From Zea mays (lineage: Eukaryota; Streptophyta; Magnoliopsida; Poales; Poaceae): 64,000 bases of DNA. This document shows positions 47,627-62,095 of the stretch, piece by piece. The notes beneath the pieces were generated by a model that worked only from the letters and a program-made list of their open reading frames with translations, was not told where the DNA came from and searched no databases. The first letter of the stretch is position 1; each line of letters begins with the position of its first letter. The position numbers and the translations under genes were made by a program. The stretch spans positions 55,144 through 119,143 of the forward strand of contig NW_023367371.1 of the NCBI RefSeq assembly GCF_902167145.1, in the 5' to 3' direction.

Positions 47627-48540
47627 GGTCATTCATGGCTATTTTTGACAAAAATGGGGGTTGTGTGGCCATTGATCATCGACCAGAGGCTCATACACCT
47701 CACCCCACATATGTTTCCTTGCCATAGATCACATTCTTGGATTTCTGGTGGAGACCATTTCTTGGTCAAAAATCCGTAGGTCTTAGCCTCTAATATTACT
47801 GAAAATGGTCGCTCATGGCTATTTTCATAAAAAAATGGGGGTTGTGTGGCCATTTATCATCGACTAGAGGCTCATAAATCTCACCCCACATATGTTTCCT
47901 TGCCAAAGATCACATTCTTGGATTTCTGGTGGAGACCATTTCTTGGTCAAAAATCTGTAGGTGTTAGCCTTCGGTATTATTGAAAATGGTCGTTCATGGC
48001 TATTTTCGTCAAAATGGGGGTTGTGTGGCCATTGATCATCGACCAGAGGCTCATAAACCTCACCCCACATATGTTTCCTTGCCATAGATCACATTCTTGG
48101 ATTTCTGGTGGAGACCATTTCTTGGTTAAAAATCCGTACGCGTTAGCCTTTGGTATTTTTGAAAATGGTCATTCATGGCTATTTTCGGCAAAAATGGGGG
48201 TTGTGTGGCCATTGATCGTCGACCAGAGGCTCATACACCTCACCCCACATATGTTTCCTTGCCATAGATCACATTCTTGGATTTCTGGTGGAGACCATTT
48301 CTTGGTCAAAAATCCGTAGGTGTTAGCCTTCGGTATTATTGTAAATGGTCATTCATGGCTATTTTCGACAAAAATGGGGGTTGTGTGGCCATTGATCATC
48401 GACCAGAGGCTCATACACCTCACCCCACATATGTTTCCTTGCCATAGATCACATTCTTGGATTTCTGGTGGAGACCATTTCTTGGTCAAAAATCCGTACG
48501 TGTTAGCCTTTGGTATTTTTGAAAATGGTCGTTCATGGCT
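47627..48540 (-). repeat. knob180 block, reverse
   Basis: About five reverse monomers. The exit junction CGTTCATGGCT / TGGTCGATGATC is the same as at 493, and the preceding reverse monomer also matches, so the two sites share ancestry. Confidence 0.86.
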
Positions 48541-50010
48541 TGGTCGATGATCAATGGCCACACAACCCCCATTTTTTATGAAAATAGCCATGAGCGACCA
48601 TTTTCAATAATACTAGAGGCTAAGACCTATGGATTTTTGACCAAGAAATGGTCTCCACCAGAAATCCAAGAATGTGATCTATGGCAAGGAAACATATGTG
48701 GGGTGAGGTGTATGAGCCTCTGGTCGATGATCAATGGCCACACAACGCCCATTTTTGTCGAAAATAGCCATGAACGACCATTTTCAATGACACTGAAGGC
48801 TAACACCTACGGATTTTTGACCAAGAAATGGTCTCCACCATAAATCCAAGAATGTGATCTATGGCAAGGAAACATATGTGTAGTGAGGTGTATGAGCCTC
48901 TGGTCGAAGATTAATGGCCACACAACCCCCATTTTTGTCGAAAATAGCCATGAATGACCATTTTCAAAAATACCAAAGGCTAACACATTCGGATTTTTGC
49001 CCAAGAAATGGTCTCCACCAGAAATCCAAGAATGTGATCTATGGCAAGGAAACATATGTGGGGTGAGGTGTATGAGCCTCTGGTCGACGATCAATGGCCA
49101 CACAACCCCCATTTTTGTCGAAAATAGCCATGAACGACCATTTTCAATAATACCGAAGGCTAACACCTACAGATTTTTGACCAAGAAATGGTCTCCACCA
49201 GAAATCCAAGAATGTGATCTATGGCAAGGAAACATATGTGGGGTGAGGTGTATGAGCGTCTGGTCGATGATCAATGGCCACACAACCCCCATTTTGTCGA
49301 AAATAGCCATGAACGATCATTTTCAATAATATCGAAGGCTAACACGTACGAGTTTTTAACCAAGAAATGGTCTCCACCAGAAATCCAAGAATGTGATCTA
49401 TGGCAAGGAAACATATGTGGGGTGAGGTGTATGAGCCTCTGGTCGACGATCAATGGCCACACAACCCTAATTTTTGTCGAAAATAGCCATGAACGACCAT
49501 TTTCAAAAATACCAAAGGCTAACACGTACGGATTTTTGACCAAGAAATGGTCTCCACCAGAAATCCTAGAATGTGATCTATGGCAAGGAAACATATGTGT
49601 AGTGAGGTGTACGAGCCTCTGGTCGATGATCAATGGCCACACAACCCCCATTTTGCCGAAAATAGCCATGAGCGACCATTTTCAATAATATTAGAGGCTA
49701 AGACCTACGGATTTTTGACCAAGAAATGGTCTCCACCAGAAATCCAAGAATGTGATCTATGGCAAGGAAACATATGTGGGGTGAGGTGTATGAGCCTCTG
49801 GTCGACGATCAATGGCCACACAACCCCCATTTTGCCGAAAATAGCCATGAATGACCATTTTCAATAATACCGAAGGCTAACACGTACGAGTTTTTAACCA
49901 AGAAATGGTCTCCACCAGAAATCCAAGAATGTAATCAATGGCAAGGAAACATATGTGTAGTGAGGTGTATGAGCCTCTGGTCGATGATCAATGGCCACAC
50001 AACCCCCATT
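48541..50010 (+). repeat. knob180 block, forward
   Basis: About eight forward monomers including variants with AATGACACTGAAGG and ACCCTAATTTTTG. It ends at AACCCCCATT fused to TAGCCTTCG. Confidence 0.86.
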
Positions 50011-50329
50011 TAGCCTTCGATATTATTGAAAATGGTCGTTCATGGCTATTTTCGACAAAAATGGGGGTTGTGTGGCCATTGATCATCGACCAGACGCTCA
50101 TACACCTCACCCCACATATGTTTCCTTGCCATAGATTACATTCTTGGATTTCTGGTGGAGACCATTTCTTGGTTAAAAACTCGTACGTGTTAGCCTATAA
50201 TATTATTGAAAATGGTCGTTCATGGCTATTTTCGACAAAAATGTGGGTTGTGTGGCCATTGATCATCGACCAGAGGCTCGTACACTTCACCCCACATATG
50301 TTTTCTTGCCATAGATCACATTCTTGGAT

Positions 50330-51640
50330 TTCTGGTGGAGACCATTTCTTGGTTAAAAATCCGTAGGTCTTAGCCTCTAATATTATTGAAAATGGTCGCT
50401 CATGGCTATTTTCATAAAAAAATGGGGGTTGCATGGCCATTTATCATCGACTAGAGGCTCATAAATCTCACCCCGCATATGTTTCCTTGCCATAGATCAC
50501 ATTCTTGGATTTTTGGTGGAGACCATTTCTTGGTCAAAAACTCGTACGTGTTAGCCTTCGGTATTATTGAAAATGGTCGTTCATGGCTATTTTCGGCAAA
50601 ATGGGGGTTGTGTGGCAATTGATCATCGACCAGAGGCTCATACACCTCTCCCCACATATGTTTCCTTGCCATAGATTACATTCTTGGATTTCTGGTGGAG
50701 ACCATTTCTTGGTCAAAAATCCGTAGTTGTTAGCCTTCGATATTATTGAAAATGGTCGTTCATGGCTATTTTCGACAAAAATGGGGGTTGTGTGGCCATT
50801 GATCATCGACCAGAGGCTCATACACCTCACCCCACATATGTTTCCTTGCCATAGATCATATTCTTGTATTTCTGGTGGAGACCATTTCTTGGGCAAAAAT
50901 CCGAATGTGTTAGCCTTTGGTATTTTTGAAAATGGTCATTCATGGCTATTTTCGACAAAAATGGGGGTTGTGTGGCCATTGATCTTCGACCAGAGGCTCA
51001 TACACCTCACAACACATATGTTTCCTTGCCATAGATCACATTCTTGGATTTATGGTGGAGACCATTTCTTGGTCAAAAATCCGTAGGTGTTAGCCTTCAG
51101 TGTCATTGAAAATGGTCGTTCATGGCTATTTTCGACAAAAAATAGGGTTGTGTGGCCATTGATCGTCGACCAGAGGCTCATACACCTCACCCCACATATG
51201 TTTCCTTGCCATAGATTACATTCTTGGATTTCTGGTGGAGACCATTTCTTGGTTAAAAACTCGTACGTGTTAGCCTTCGGTATTATTGAAAATGGTCATT
51301 CATGGCTATTTTCGGCAAAATGGGGGTTGTGTGGCCATCGATCATCGACCAGAGGCTCATACACCTCACCCCACATATGTTTCCTTGCCATAGATCACAT
51401 TCTTGGATTTCTGGTGGAGACCATTTCTTGGTCAAAACCTCACCCCACATATGTTTCCTTGCCATAGATTACATTCTTGGATTTCTGGTGGAGACCATTT
51501 CTTGGTTAAAAACTCATACGTGTTAGCCTTCGGTATTATTGAAAATGGTCATTCATGGCTATTTTCGGCAAAATAGGGGTTGTGTGGCCATTGATCGTCG
51601 ACTAGAGGCTCATACACCTCACCCCACATATGTTTCCTTG
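50330..51640 (-). repeat. duplicated block, copy A (2,050-bp offset)
   Basis: Corresponds to about 52,380-53,510. Offsets are 2,050 for most of the length (50,451 to 52,501; 50,727 to 52,777; 51,087 to 53,137), then 1,871 past the GGTCAAAACCTCACCCC junction, so one full monomer (about 51,259-51,437) is missing from copy B or was added to copy A. Confidence 0.8.
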
Positions 51641-52379
51641 CCATAGATCACATTCTTGGATTTCTGGTGGAGACCATTTCTTGGTCAAAAATCCGTAGGT
51701 GTTAGCCTTCGATATTATTGAAAATGGTCGTTCATGGCTATTTTCGACAAAAATGGGGGTTGTGTGGCCATTGATCATCGACCAGAGGCTCATACACCTC
51801 ACCCCACATATGTTTCCTTGCCATAGATCACATTCTTGGATTTCTAGTGGAGACCATTTCTTGGTCAAAAATCCGTAGGTGTTAGCCTTCGGTATTATTG
51901 TAAATGGTCATTCATGGCTATTTTCGACAAAAATGGGGGTTGTGTGGGCATTGATCATCGACCAGAGGCTCATACACCTCACCCCACATATGTTTCCTTG
52001 CCATAGATCACATTCTTGGATTTCTGGTGGAGACCATTTCTTGGTCAAAAATCCGTAGGTCTTAGCCTCTAGTATTATTGAAAATGGTCGCTCATGGCTA
52101 TTTTCATAAAAAAGGGGGTTGTGTGGCCATTGATCATCGACTAGAGGCTCATACACCTCACCCCACATATGTTTCCTTGCCGTAGATCACATTCTTGGAT
52201 TTCTGGTGGAGACCATTTCTTGGTCAAAAATCCGTAGGTGTTAGCCTTCGGTATTATTGAAAATGGTCGTTCATGGCTATTTTCGGCAAAATGGGGGTTG
52301 TGTGGCCATTGATCATCAACCAGAGGCTCATACACCTCACCCCACATATGTTTCCTTGCCATAGATCACATTCTTGGAT

Positions 52380-53510
52380 TTCTGGTGGAGACCATTTCTT
52401 GGTCAAAAATCCGTAGGTCTTAGCCTCTAGTATTATTGAAAATGGTCGCTCATGGCTATTTTCATAAAAAAATGGGGGTTGTGTGGCCATTTATCATCAA
52501 CTAGAGGCTCATAAATCTCACCCCACATATGTTTCCTTGCCATAGATCACATTCTTGGATTTTTGGTGGAGACCATTTCTTGGTCAAAAACTCGTACGTG
52601 TTAGCCTTCGGTATTATTGAAAATGGTCATTGATGGCTATTTTCGGCAAAATGGGGGTTGTGTGGCAATTGATCATCGACTAGAGGCTCATACACCTCAC
52701 CCCACATATGTTTCCTTGCCATAGATTACATTCTTGGATTTCTGGTGGAGACCATTTCTTGGTCAAAAATCCGTAGGTGTTAGCCTTCGATATTATTGAA
52801 AATGGTCGTTCATGGCTATTTTCGACAAAAATGGGGGTTGTGTGGCCATTGATCATCGACCAGAGGCTCATACACCTCACCCCATATATGTTTCCTTGCC
52901 ATAGATCACATTCTTGGATTTCTGGTGGAGACCATTTCTTGGGCAAAAATCCGAATGTGTTAGCCTTTGGTATTTTTGAAAATGGTCATTCATGGCTATT
53001 TTCGACAAAAATGGGGGTTGTCTGGCCATTGATCTTCGACCAGAGGCTCATACACCTCACTACACATATGTTTCCTTGCCATAGATCACATTCTTGGATT
53101 TATGGTGGAGACCATTTCTTGGTGAAAAATTCGTAGGTGTTAGCCTTCAGTGTCATTAAAAATGGTCGTTCATGGCTATTTTCGACAAAAAATAGGGTTG
53201 TGTGGCCATTGATCGTCGACCAGAGGCTCATACACCTCATCCCACATATGTTTCCTTGCCATAGATCACATTCTTGGATTTCTGGTGGAGACCATTTCTT
53301 GGTCAAAACCTCACCCCACATATGTTTCCTTGCCATAGATTACATTCTTGGATTTCTGGTGGAGACCATTTCTTGGTTAAAAACTCGTACGTGTTAGCCT
53401 TTGGTATTATTGAAAATGGTCATTCATGGCTATTTTCGGCAAATTGGGGGTTCTGTGGCCATTGAACGTCGACCAGAGGCTCATACACCTCACCCCACAT
53501 ATGTTTCCTT
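52380..53510 (-). repeat. duplicated block, copy B (2,050-bp offset)
   Basis: Second copy of the block at 50,330, with the same order of variant monomers including the GGGCAAAAATCCGAATGTG monomer and the chimeric GGTCAAAACCTCACCCC joint, but one monomer shorter. Confidence 0.8.
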
Positions 53511-56500
53511 GCCATAGATCACATTCTTGGATTTCTGGTGGAGACCATTTCTTGGTCTAAAATCCGTAGGTGTTAGCCTTCGATCCAGACGCTCATACAC
53601 CTCACCCCACATATGTTTCCTTGTCGTAGATCACATTCTTGGATTTCTGGTGGAGACCATTTCTTGGTCAAAAATCCGTAGGTGTTAGCCTTCGATATTA
53701 TTGAAAATGGTCGTTCATGGCTATTTTCGACAAAAATGGGTGTTGTGTGGCCATTGATCATTGACCAGGGGCTCATAAACCTCACCCCACATATGTTTCG
53801 TTGCCATAGATCACATTCTTGGATTTCTGGTGGAGATCATTTCTTGGTTAAAAACTCGTACGTGTTAGCCTTCGGTATTATTGAAAATGGTCGCTCATGG
53901 CTATTTTCATAAAAAAATGGGGGTTGTGTGGCCATTGATCATCGACCAGATGCTCATACACCTCACCCCACATATGTTTCCTTGCCATAGATCACATTCT
54001 TGGATTTCTGGTGGAGACCATTTCTTGGTCTAAAATCCTTACGTGTTAGCCTTCGGTATTATTGAAAATGGTCATTCATGGCTATTTTCGACAAAAATTA
54101 GGGTTGTGTGGCCATTGATCGTCGACCAGAGGCTCATACACCTCACCCCACATATGTTTCCTTGCCATAGATCACATTCTTGGATTTCTGGTGGAGACCA
54201 TTTCTTGGTTAAAAACTCGTACGTGTTAGCCTTCGGTATTATTGAAAATGGTCGTTCATGGCTATTTTCAGCAAAATGGGGGTTGTGTGGCCATTTATCA
54301 TCGACCAAAGGCTCATACACCTCACCCCACATATGTTTCCTTGCCATAGATCACATTCTTGGATTTCTGGTGGAGACCATTTCTTGGTCAAAAATTCGTA
54401 GGTGTTAGCCTTCGGTATTATTGAAAATGGTCATTCATGGCTATTTTCGGCAAAATGGGGGTTGTGTGGCCATTGATCGTCGACCAGAGGCTCATACACC
54501 TCTAGTGGAGACCAATTCTTGGTCAAAAATCTGTAGGTGTTAGCCTTTGGTATTATTGAAAATGGTCGTTCATGGCTATTTTCATAAAAAATGGGGGTTG
54601 TGTGGCCATTTATCATCGACTAGAGGCTCGTACACCTCACCCCACATATGTTTCCTTGCCATAGATCACATTCTTGGATTTCTGGTGGAGACCATTTCTT
54701 GGGCAAAAATCCGTAGGTCTTAGCCTCTAGTATTATTGAAAATGGTCGCTCATGGCTATTTTCGGCACAAATGGGGGTTGTGTGGCCATTGATCATCGAC
54801 CAGACGCTCATACACCTCACCCCACATATGTTTCCTTGCCATAGAATGACCATTTACAATAATACCGAAGGCTAACACCTACAGATTTTTGACCAAGAAA
54901 TGGTCTCCACCAGAAATCCAAGAATGTGATCTATGGCAAGGAAACATATGTGGGGTGAGGTGTATGAGCCTCTGGTGGAAGATCAATGGCCACACAACCC
55001 CCATTTTTGTCAAAAATAGCCATGAATGACCATTTTCAATAATATCGAAGGCTAACACCTACGGATTTTTGACCAAGAAATGGTCTCCACCAGAAATCCA
55101 AGAATGTGATCTATGGCAAAGAAACATATGTGGGGTGAGGTGTATGAGTGTCTGGTCGATGATCAATGGCCACACAACCTCCATTTTTGTCGAAAATAGC
55201 CATGAACGACCATTTTCAATAATACCGAAGGCTAACACCTACGAATTTTTGACCAACAAATGGTCTCCACGAGAAATCCAAGATTCTGATCTATGGCAAG
55301 AAAACATATGTGGGGTGAAGTGTACGAGCCTCTGGTCGATGATCAATGGCCACACAACCCCCATTTTTGTCGAAAATAGCCATGAACGACCATTTTCAAT
55401 AATACCGAAGGCTAACACGTACGGATTTTTGACCAAGAAATGGTCTCCACCAGAAATCCAAGAATGTGATCTATGGCAAGGAAACATATGTGGGGTGAGG
55501 TGTATGAGCCTCTGGTCGATGATCAATGGCCACACAACCCCCATTTTTGTCGAAAATAGCTATGAACGACCATTTTCAATAATATCGAAGGCTAACACCT
55601 ACGGATTTTTGACCAAGAAATGGTCTCCACCAGAAATCCAAGAATGTGATCTACGACAAGAAAACATATGTGGGGTGAGGTGTATGAGCCTCTGGTCGAC
55701 GATCAATGGCCACACAACCCCCATTTTGCCGAAAATAGCCATGAATGACCATTTTCAATAATACCGAAGGCTAACACGTACGAGTTTTTAACCAAGAAAT
55801 GGTTTCCACCAGAAATCCAAGAATGTAATCTATGGCAAGGAAACATATGTGGGGTGAGGTTTATGAGCCTCTAGTCGATGATAAATGGCCACACAACCCC
55901 CATTTTTTATGAAAATAGCCATGAGCGACCTTGAAAATAGCCATGAGCGACCATTTTCAATAATACTAGAGGCTAACACCTACGGATTTTAGACCAAGAA
56001 ATGGTCTCCACCAGAAATCCAAGAATGTGATCTATGGCAAGGAAACATATGTGGGGTGAGGTGTATGAGCGTCTGGTCGATGATCAATGGCCACACAACC
56101 CCCATTTTTGTCGAAAATAGCCATGAACGACCATTTTCAATAATACCGAAGGCTAACACCTACGGATTTTTGACCAAGAAATGGTCTCCACCAGAAATCC
56201 AAGAATGTGATCTATGGCAAGGAAACATATGTGGGGTGAGGTGTATGAGCCTCTGGTCGATGATCAAAGGCCACACAACCCCCATTTTTGTCGAAAATAG
56301 CCATGAACGACCATTTTCAATAATACCGAAGGCTAACACCTACGGATTTTTGACCAAGAAATGGTCTCCACCAGAAATCCAAGAATGTGATCTATGGCAA
56401 GGAAACATATGTGGGGTGAGGTGTACGAGCATCTGGTCGATGATCAATGGCCACACAACCCCCATTTTTGTCAAAAATTGCCATGAACGACTATTTTCAA

Positions 56501-58689
56501 TAATACCGAAGGCTAACACCTACGGATTTCTGACCAAGAAATCGTCTCCACCAGAAATCCAAAAATGTGATATATGGCAAGGAAACATATGTGGGGTGAG
56601 GTGTACGAGACTCTGGTCGATGATCAATGGCCACACAACCCCCATTTTTGTCGAAAATAGCCATGAACGACATTTTCAATAATACCAAATGCTAACACCT
56701 ACAGATTTTTGACCAAAAATGGTCTCCACCAGAAATCCAAGAATGTGATCTATGGCAAGGAAACATATGTGGGGTGAGGTGTACGAGCCTCTGGTCGATG
56801 ATCAATGGCCACACAACCCCGATTTTGCCGAAAATAGCCATGAATGACCATTTTCAATAATACCGAAGGATAACACGTACGAGTTTTTAACCAAGAAATG
56901 TTCTCCACCAGAAATCCAAGAATGTGATCTATGGCAAGCAAACATATGTGGGGTGAGGTGTATGAGCCTCTAGTCGATGATCAATGGCCACACAACCCCC
57001 ATTTTTGTCGAAAATAGCCATGAACGACCATTTTCAATAATATCGAAGGCTAACACCTACGGATTTTTGACCAAGAAATGGTCTCCACCAGAAATCCAAG
57101 AATGTGATCTACGACAAGGAAACATATGTGGGGTGAGGTGTATGAGCCTCTGGTCGACGATCAATGGCCACACAACCCCCATTTTTTATGAAAATAGCCA
57201 TGAGCGACCATTTTCAATAATACTAGAGGCTAAGACCTACGGATTTTTGACCAAGAAATGGTCTCCACCAGAAATCCAAGAATTTGATCTATGGCAAGGA
57301 AACATATGTGGGGTGAGGTGTATGAGCCTCTGGTCGATGATCAATGGCCACACAACCCCCATTTTTGTCGAAAATAGCCATGAATGACCATTTACAATAA
57401 TACCGAAGGCTAACACCTACGGATTTTTGACCAAGAAATGGTCTCCACCAGAAATCCAAGAATGTGATCTACGACAAGGAAACATATGTGGGGTGAGGTG
57501 TATGAGCCTCTGGTCGACGATCAATGGCCACACAACCCCCATTTTGCCGAAAATAGCCATGAGCGACCATTTTCAATAATATTAGAGGCTAAGACCTACG
57601 GATTTTTGACCAAGAAATGGTCTCCACCAGAAATCCAAGAATGTGATCTATGGCAAGGAAACATATGTGGGGTGAGGTGTATGAGCCTCTGGTCGATGAT
57701 CAATGGCCACACAACCCCCATTTTTGTCGAAAATAGCCATGAACGACCATTTTCAATAATATCGAAGGCTAACACCTACGGATTTTTGACCAAGAAATGG
57801 TCTCCACCAGAAATCCAAGGATGTGATCTACGACAAGGAAACATATGTGGGGTGAGGTGTATGAGCCTCTGGTCGATGATCAATGGCCACACAACCCCCA
57901 TTTGCCAAAAATAGCCATGAATGACCATTTTCAATAATACCGAAGGCTAACACCTACGGATTTTTGACCAAGAAATGGTCTCCACTAGAAATCCAAGAAT
58001 GTGATCTATGGCAAGGAAACATATGTGGGGTGAGGTGTACGAGCATCTGGTCGATGATCAATGGCCACACAACCCCCATTTTTGTCAAAAATTGCCATGA
58101 ACGACTATTTTCAATAATACCGAAGGCTAACACCTACGGATTTCTGACCAAGAAATCGTCTCCACCAGAAATCCAAAAATGTGATATATGGCAAGGAAAC
58201 ATATGTGGGGTGAAGTGTACGAGACTCTGGTCGATGATCAATGGCCACACAACCCCCATTTTTGTCGAAAATAGCCATGAACGACATTTTCAATAATACC
58301 AAATGCTAACACCTACGGATTTTTGACCAAAAATGGTCTCCACCAGAAATCCAAGAATGTGATCTATGGCAAGGAAACACATGTGGAGTGAGGTGTACGA
58401 GCCTCTGGTCGATGATCAATGGCCACACAACCCCCATTTTGCCGAAAATAGCCATGAATGACCATTTTCAATAATACCGAAGGCTAACACGTACGAGTTT
58501 TTAACCAAGAAATGGTCTCCACCAGAAATCCAAGAATGTGATCTATGGCAAGGAAACATATGTGGGGTGAGGTGTATGAGCCTCTGGTCGATGATCAATA
58601 GCCACACAACCCCCATTTTTGTCGAAAATAGCCATGAACGACCATTTTCAATAATATCGAAGGCTAACACCTACGGATTTTTGACCAAG

Positions 58690-60594
58690 AAATGGTCTCC
58701 ACCAGAAATCCAAGAATGTGATCTACGACAAGGAAACATATGTGGGGTGAGGTGTATGAGCCTCTGGTCGACGATCAATGGCCACACAACCCCCATTTTT
58801 GTGGAAAATAGCCATGAATGAACATTTTCAATAATACCGAAGGCTAACACCTACGGATTTTTGACCAAGAATTGGTCTCCACCAGAAATCCAAGAATGTG
58901 ATCTATGGCAAGGAAACATATGTGGGGTGAGGTGTATGAGCCTCTGGTCAACGATCAATGGCCACACAACCCCCATTTTGCCGAAAATAGCCATGAATGA
59001 CCATTTTCAATAATACCGAAGGCTAACACGTACGAGTTTTTAACCAAGAAATGGTCTCCACCAGAAATCCAAGAATGTGATCTATGGCAAGGAAACATAT
59101 GTGGGGTGAGGTGTATGAGCCTCTGGTCGATGATCAATGGCCACACAACCCCCATTTTTGTCGAAAATAGCCATGAACGACCATTTTCAATAATATCGAA
59201 GGCTAACACCTACGGATTTTTGACCAAGAAATGGTCTCCACCAGAAATCCAAGAATGTGATCTATGGCAAGGAAACATATGTGGGTGAGGTGTATGAGCC
59301 TCTGGTCGACGATCAATGGCCACACAACCCCCATTTTTTATGAAAATAGCCATGAGCGACCATTTTCAATAATACTAGAGGCTAAGACCTACGGATTTTT
59401 GACCAAGAAATGGTCTCCACCAGAAATCCAAGAATGTGATCTATGGCAAGGAAACATATGTGGGGTGAGGTGTATGAGCCTCTGGTCGATGATCAATGGC
59501 CACACAACCCCCATTTTTGTCGAAAATAGCCATGAATGACCATTTACAATAATACCGAAGGCTAACACCTACGGATTTTTGACCAAGAAATGGTCTCCAC
59601 CAGAAATCCAAGAATGTGATCTACGACAAGGGAACATATGTGGGGTGAGGTGTATGAGCCTCTGGTCGACGATCAATGGCCACACAACCCCCATTTTGCC
59701 GAAAATAGCCATGAGCGACCATTTTCAATAATATTAGAGGCTAAGACCTACGGATTTTTGACCAAGAAATGGTCTCCACCAGAAATCCAAGAATGTGATC
59801 TATGGCAAGGAAACATATGTGGGGTGAGGTGTATGAGCCTCTGGTCGATGATCAATGGCCACACAACCCCCATTTTTGTCGAAAATAGCCATGAACGACC
59901 ATTTTCAATAATATCGAAGGCTAACACCTACGGATTTTTGACCAAGAAATGGTCTCCACCAAAAATCCAAGGATGTGATCTACGACAAGGAAACATATGT
60001 GGGGTGAGGTGTATGAGCCTCTGGTCGACGATCAATGGCCACACAACCCCCATTTTGCCGAAAATAGCCATGAATGACCATTTTCAATAATACCGAAGGC
60101 TAACACCTACGGATTTTTGACCAAGAAATGGTCTCCACCAGAAATCCAAGAATGTGATCTATGGCAAGGAAACATATGTGGGGTGAGGTGTACGAGCATC
60201 TGGTCGATGATCAATGGTCACACAACCCCCATTTTTGTCAAAAATTGCCATGAACGACTATTTTCAATAATACCGAAGGCTAACACCTACGAATTTCTGA
60301 CCAAGAAATCGTCTCCACCAGAAATCCAAAAATGTGATATATGGCAAGGAAACATATGTGGGGTGAGGTGTACGAGACTCTGGTCGATGATCAATGGCCA
60401 CACAACCCCCATTTTTGTCGAAAATAGCCATGAACGACATTTTCAATAATACCAAATGCTAACACCTACGGATTTTTGACCAAAAATGGTCTCCACCAGA
60501 AATCCAAAAATGTGATCTATGGCAAGGAAACATATGTGGGGTGAGGTGTACGAGCCTCTGGTCGATGATCAATGGCCACACAACCCCCATTTTT
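58690..60594 (+). repeat. duplicated block, copy A (3,407-bp offset)
   Basis: Matches 62,096-64,000 at offset 3,406-3,407 (58,955 to 62,361; 59,638 to 63,045; 60,117 to 63,524; 60,264 to 63,671). Its later part is also a copy of about 57,100-58,440 at offset 2,153, so the same material has been copied at least twice. Confidence 0.85.
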
Positions 60595-62095
60595 GTCGAA
60601 AATAGCCATGAACGACCATTTTCAATAATACCGAAGGCTAACACCTACGGATTTTTGACCAAGAAATGGTCTCCACCAGAAATCCAAGAATGTGATCTAT
60701 GGCAAGGAAACATATGTGGGGTGAGGTGTACGAGCCTTTGGTCGATGATCAATGGCCACACAACCCCCATTTTTGTTGAAAATAGCCATGAACGACCATT
60801 TTCAATAATACCGAAGGCTAACACGTACGAGTTTTTGACCAAGAAATGGTCTCCACCAGAAATCCAAGAATGTGATCTATGGCAAGGAAACATATGTGGG
60901 GTGAGGTTTATGAGCCTCTAGTCGATGATAAATGGCCACACAACCCCCATTTTTTATGAAAATAGCCATGAGCGACCTTGAAAATAGCCATGAGCGACCA
61001 TTTTCAATAATACTAGAGGCTAACACCTACGGATTTTAGACCAAGAAATGGTCTCCACCAGAAATCCAAGAATGTGATCTATGGCAAGGAAACATATGTG
61101 GGTGTCGAAAATAGCCATGAACGACCATTTTCAATAATACCGAAGGCTAACACCTACGGATTTTTGACCAAGAAATGGTCTCCACCAGAAATCCAAGAAT
61201 GTAATCTATGGCAAGGAAACATATGTGCGGTGAGGTTTATGAGCCTCTAGTCGATGATAAATGGCCACACAACCCCCATTTTTTATGAAAATAGCCATGA
61301 GCGACCATTTTCAATAATACTAGAGGCTAAGACCCACAGATTTTTGACCAAGAAATGGTCTCCACCAGAAATCCAAGAATGTGATCTATGGCAAGGAAAC
61401 ATATGTGGGGTGAGGTGTATGAGCCTCTGGTCGACGATCAATGGCCACACAACCCCCATTTTTGTCGAAAATAGCCATGAACGACCATTTTCAATAATAT
61501 CGAAGGCTAACACCTACGGATTTTTGACCAAGAAATGGTCTCCACCAGAAATCCAAGAATGTGATCTACGACAAGGAAACATATCTGGGGTGAGGTGTAT
61601 GAGCCTCTGGTCGACGATCAATGGCCACACAACCCCCATTTTGCCGAAAATAGCCATGAATGACCATTTTCAATAATACCGAAGGCTAACACGTACGAGT
61701 TTTTAACCAAGAAATGGTTTCCACCAGAAATCCGAGAATGTAATCTATGGCAAGGAAACATATGTGGGGTGAGGTTTATGAGCCTCTAGTCGATGATAAA
61801 TGGCCACACAACCCCCATTTTTTATGAAAATAGCCATGAGCGACCTTGAAAATAGCCATGAGCGACCATTTTCAATAATACTAGAGGCTAACACCTACGG
61901 ATTTTAGACCAAGAAATGGTCTCCACCAGAAATCCAAGAATGTGATCTATGGCAAGGAAACATATGTGGGGTGAGGTGTACGAGCCTCTAGTCGATGATA
62001 AATGGCCACACAACCCCCATTTTTTTTATGAAAATAGCCATGAGCGACCATTTTCAATAATATTAGAGGCTAAGACCTACGGATTTTTGACCAAG

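Larger units (their letters stand above)
50011..54844 (-). repeat. knob180 block, reverse
   Basis: About 27 reverse monomers with a direct duplication at 2,050-base offset. Truncations are frequent: GGTCAAAA fused to CCTCACCCC (51,437 and 53,308), CCTTCGAT fused to CCAGACGC (53,582), ACACCTC fused to TAGTGGAGACC (54,503). It ends at TTGCCATAG fused to AATGACC. Confidence 0.87.
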
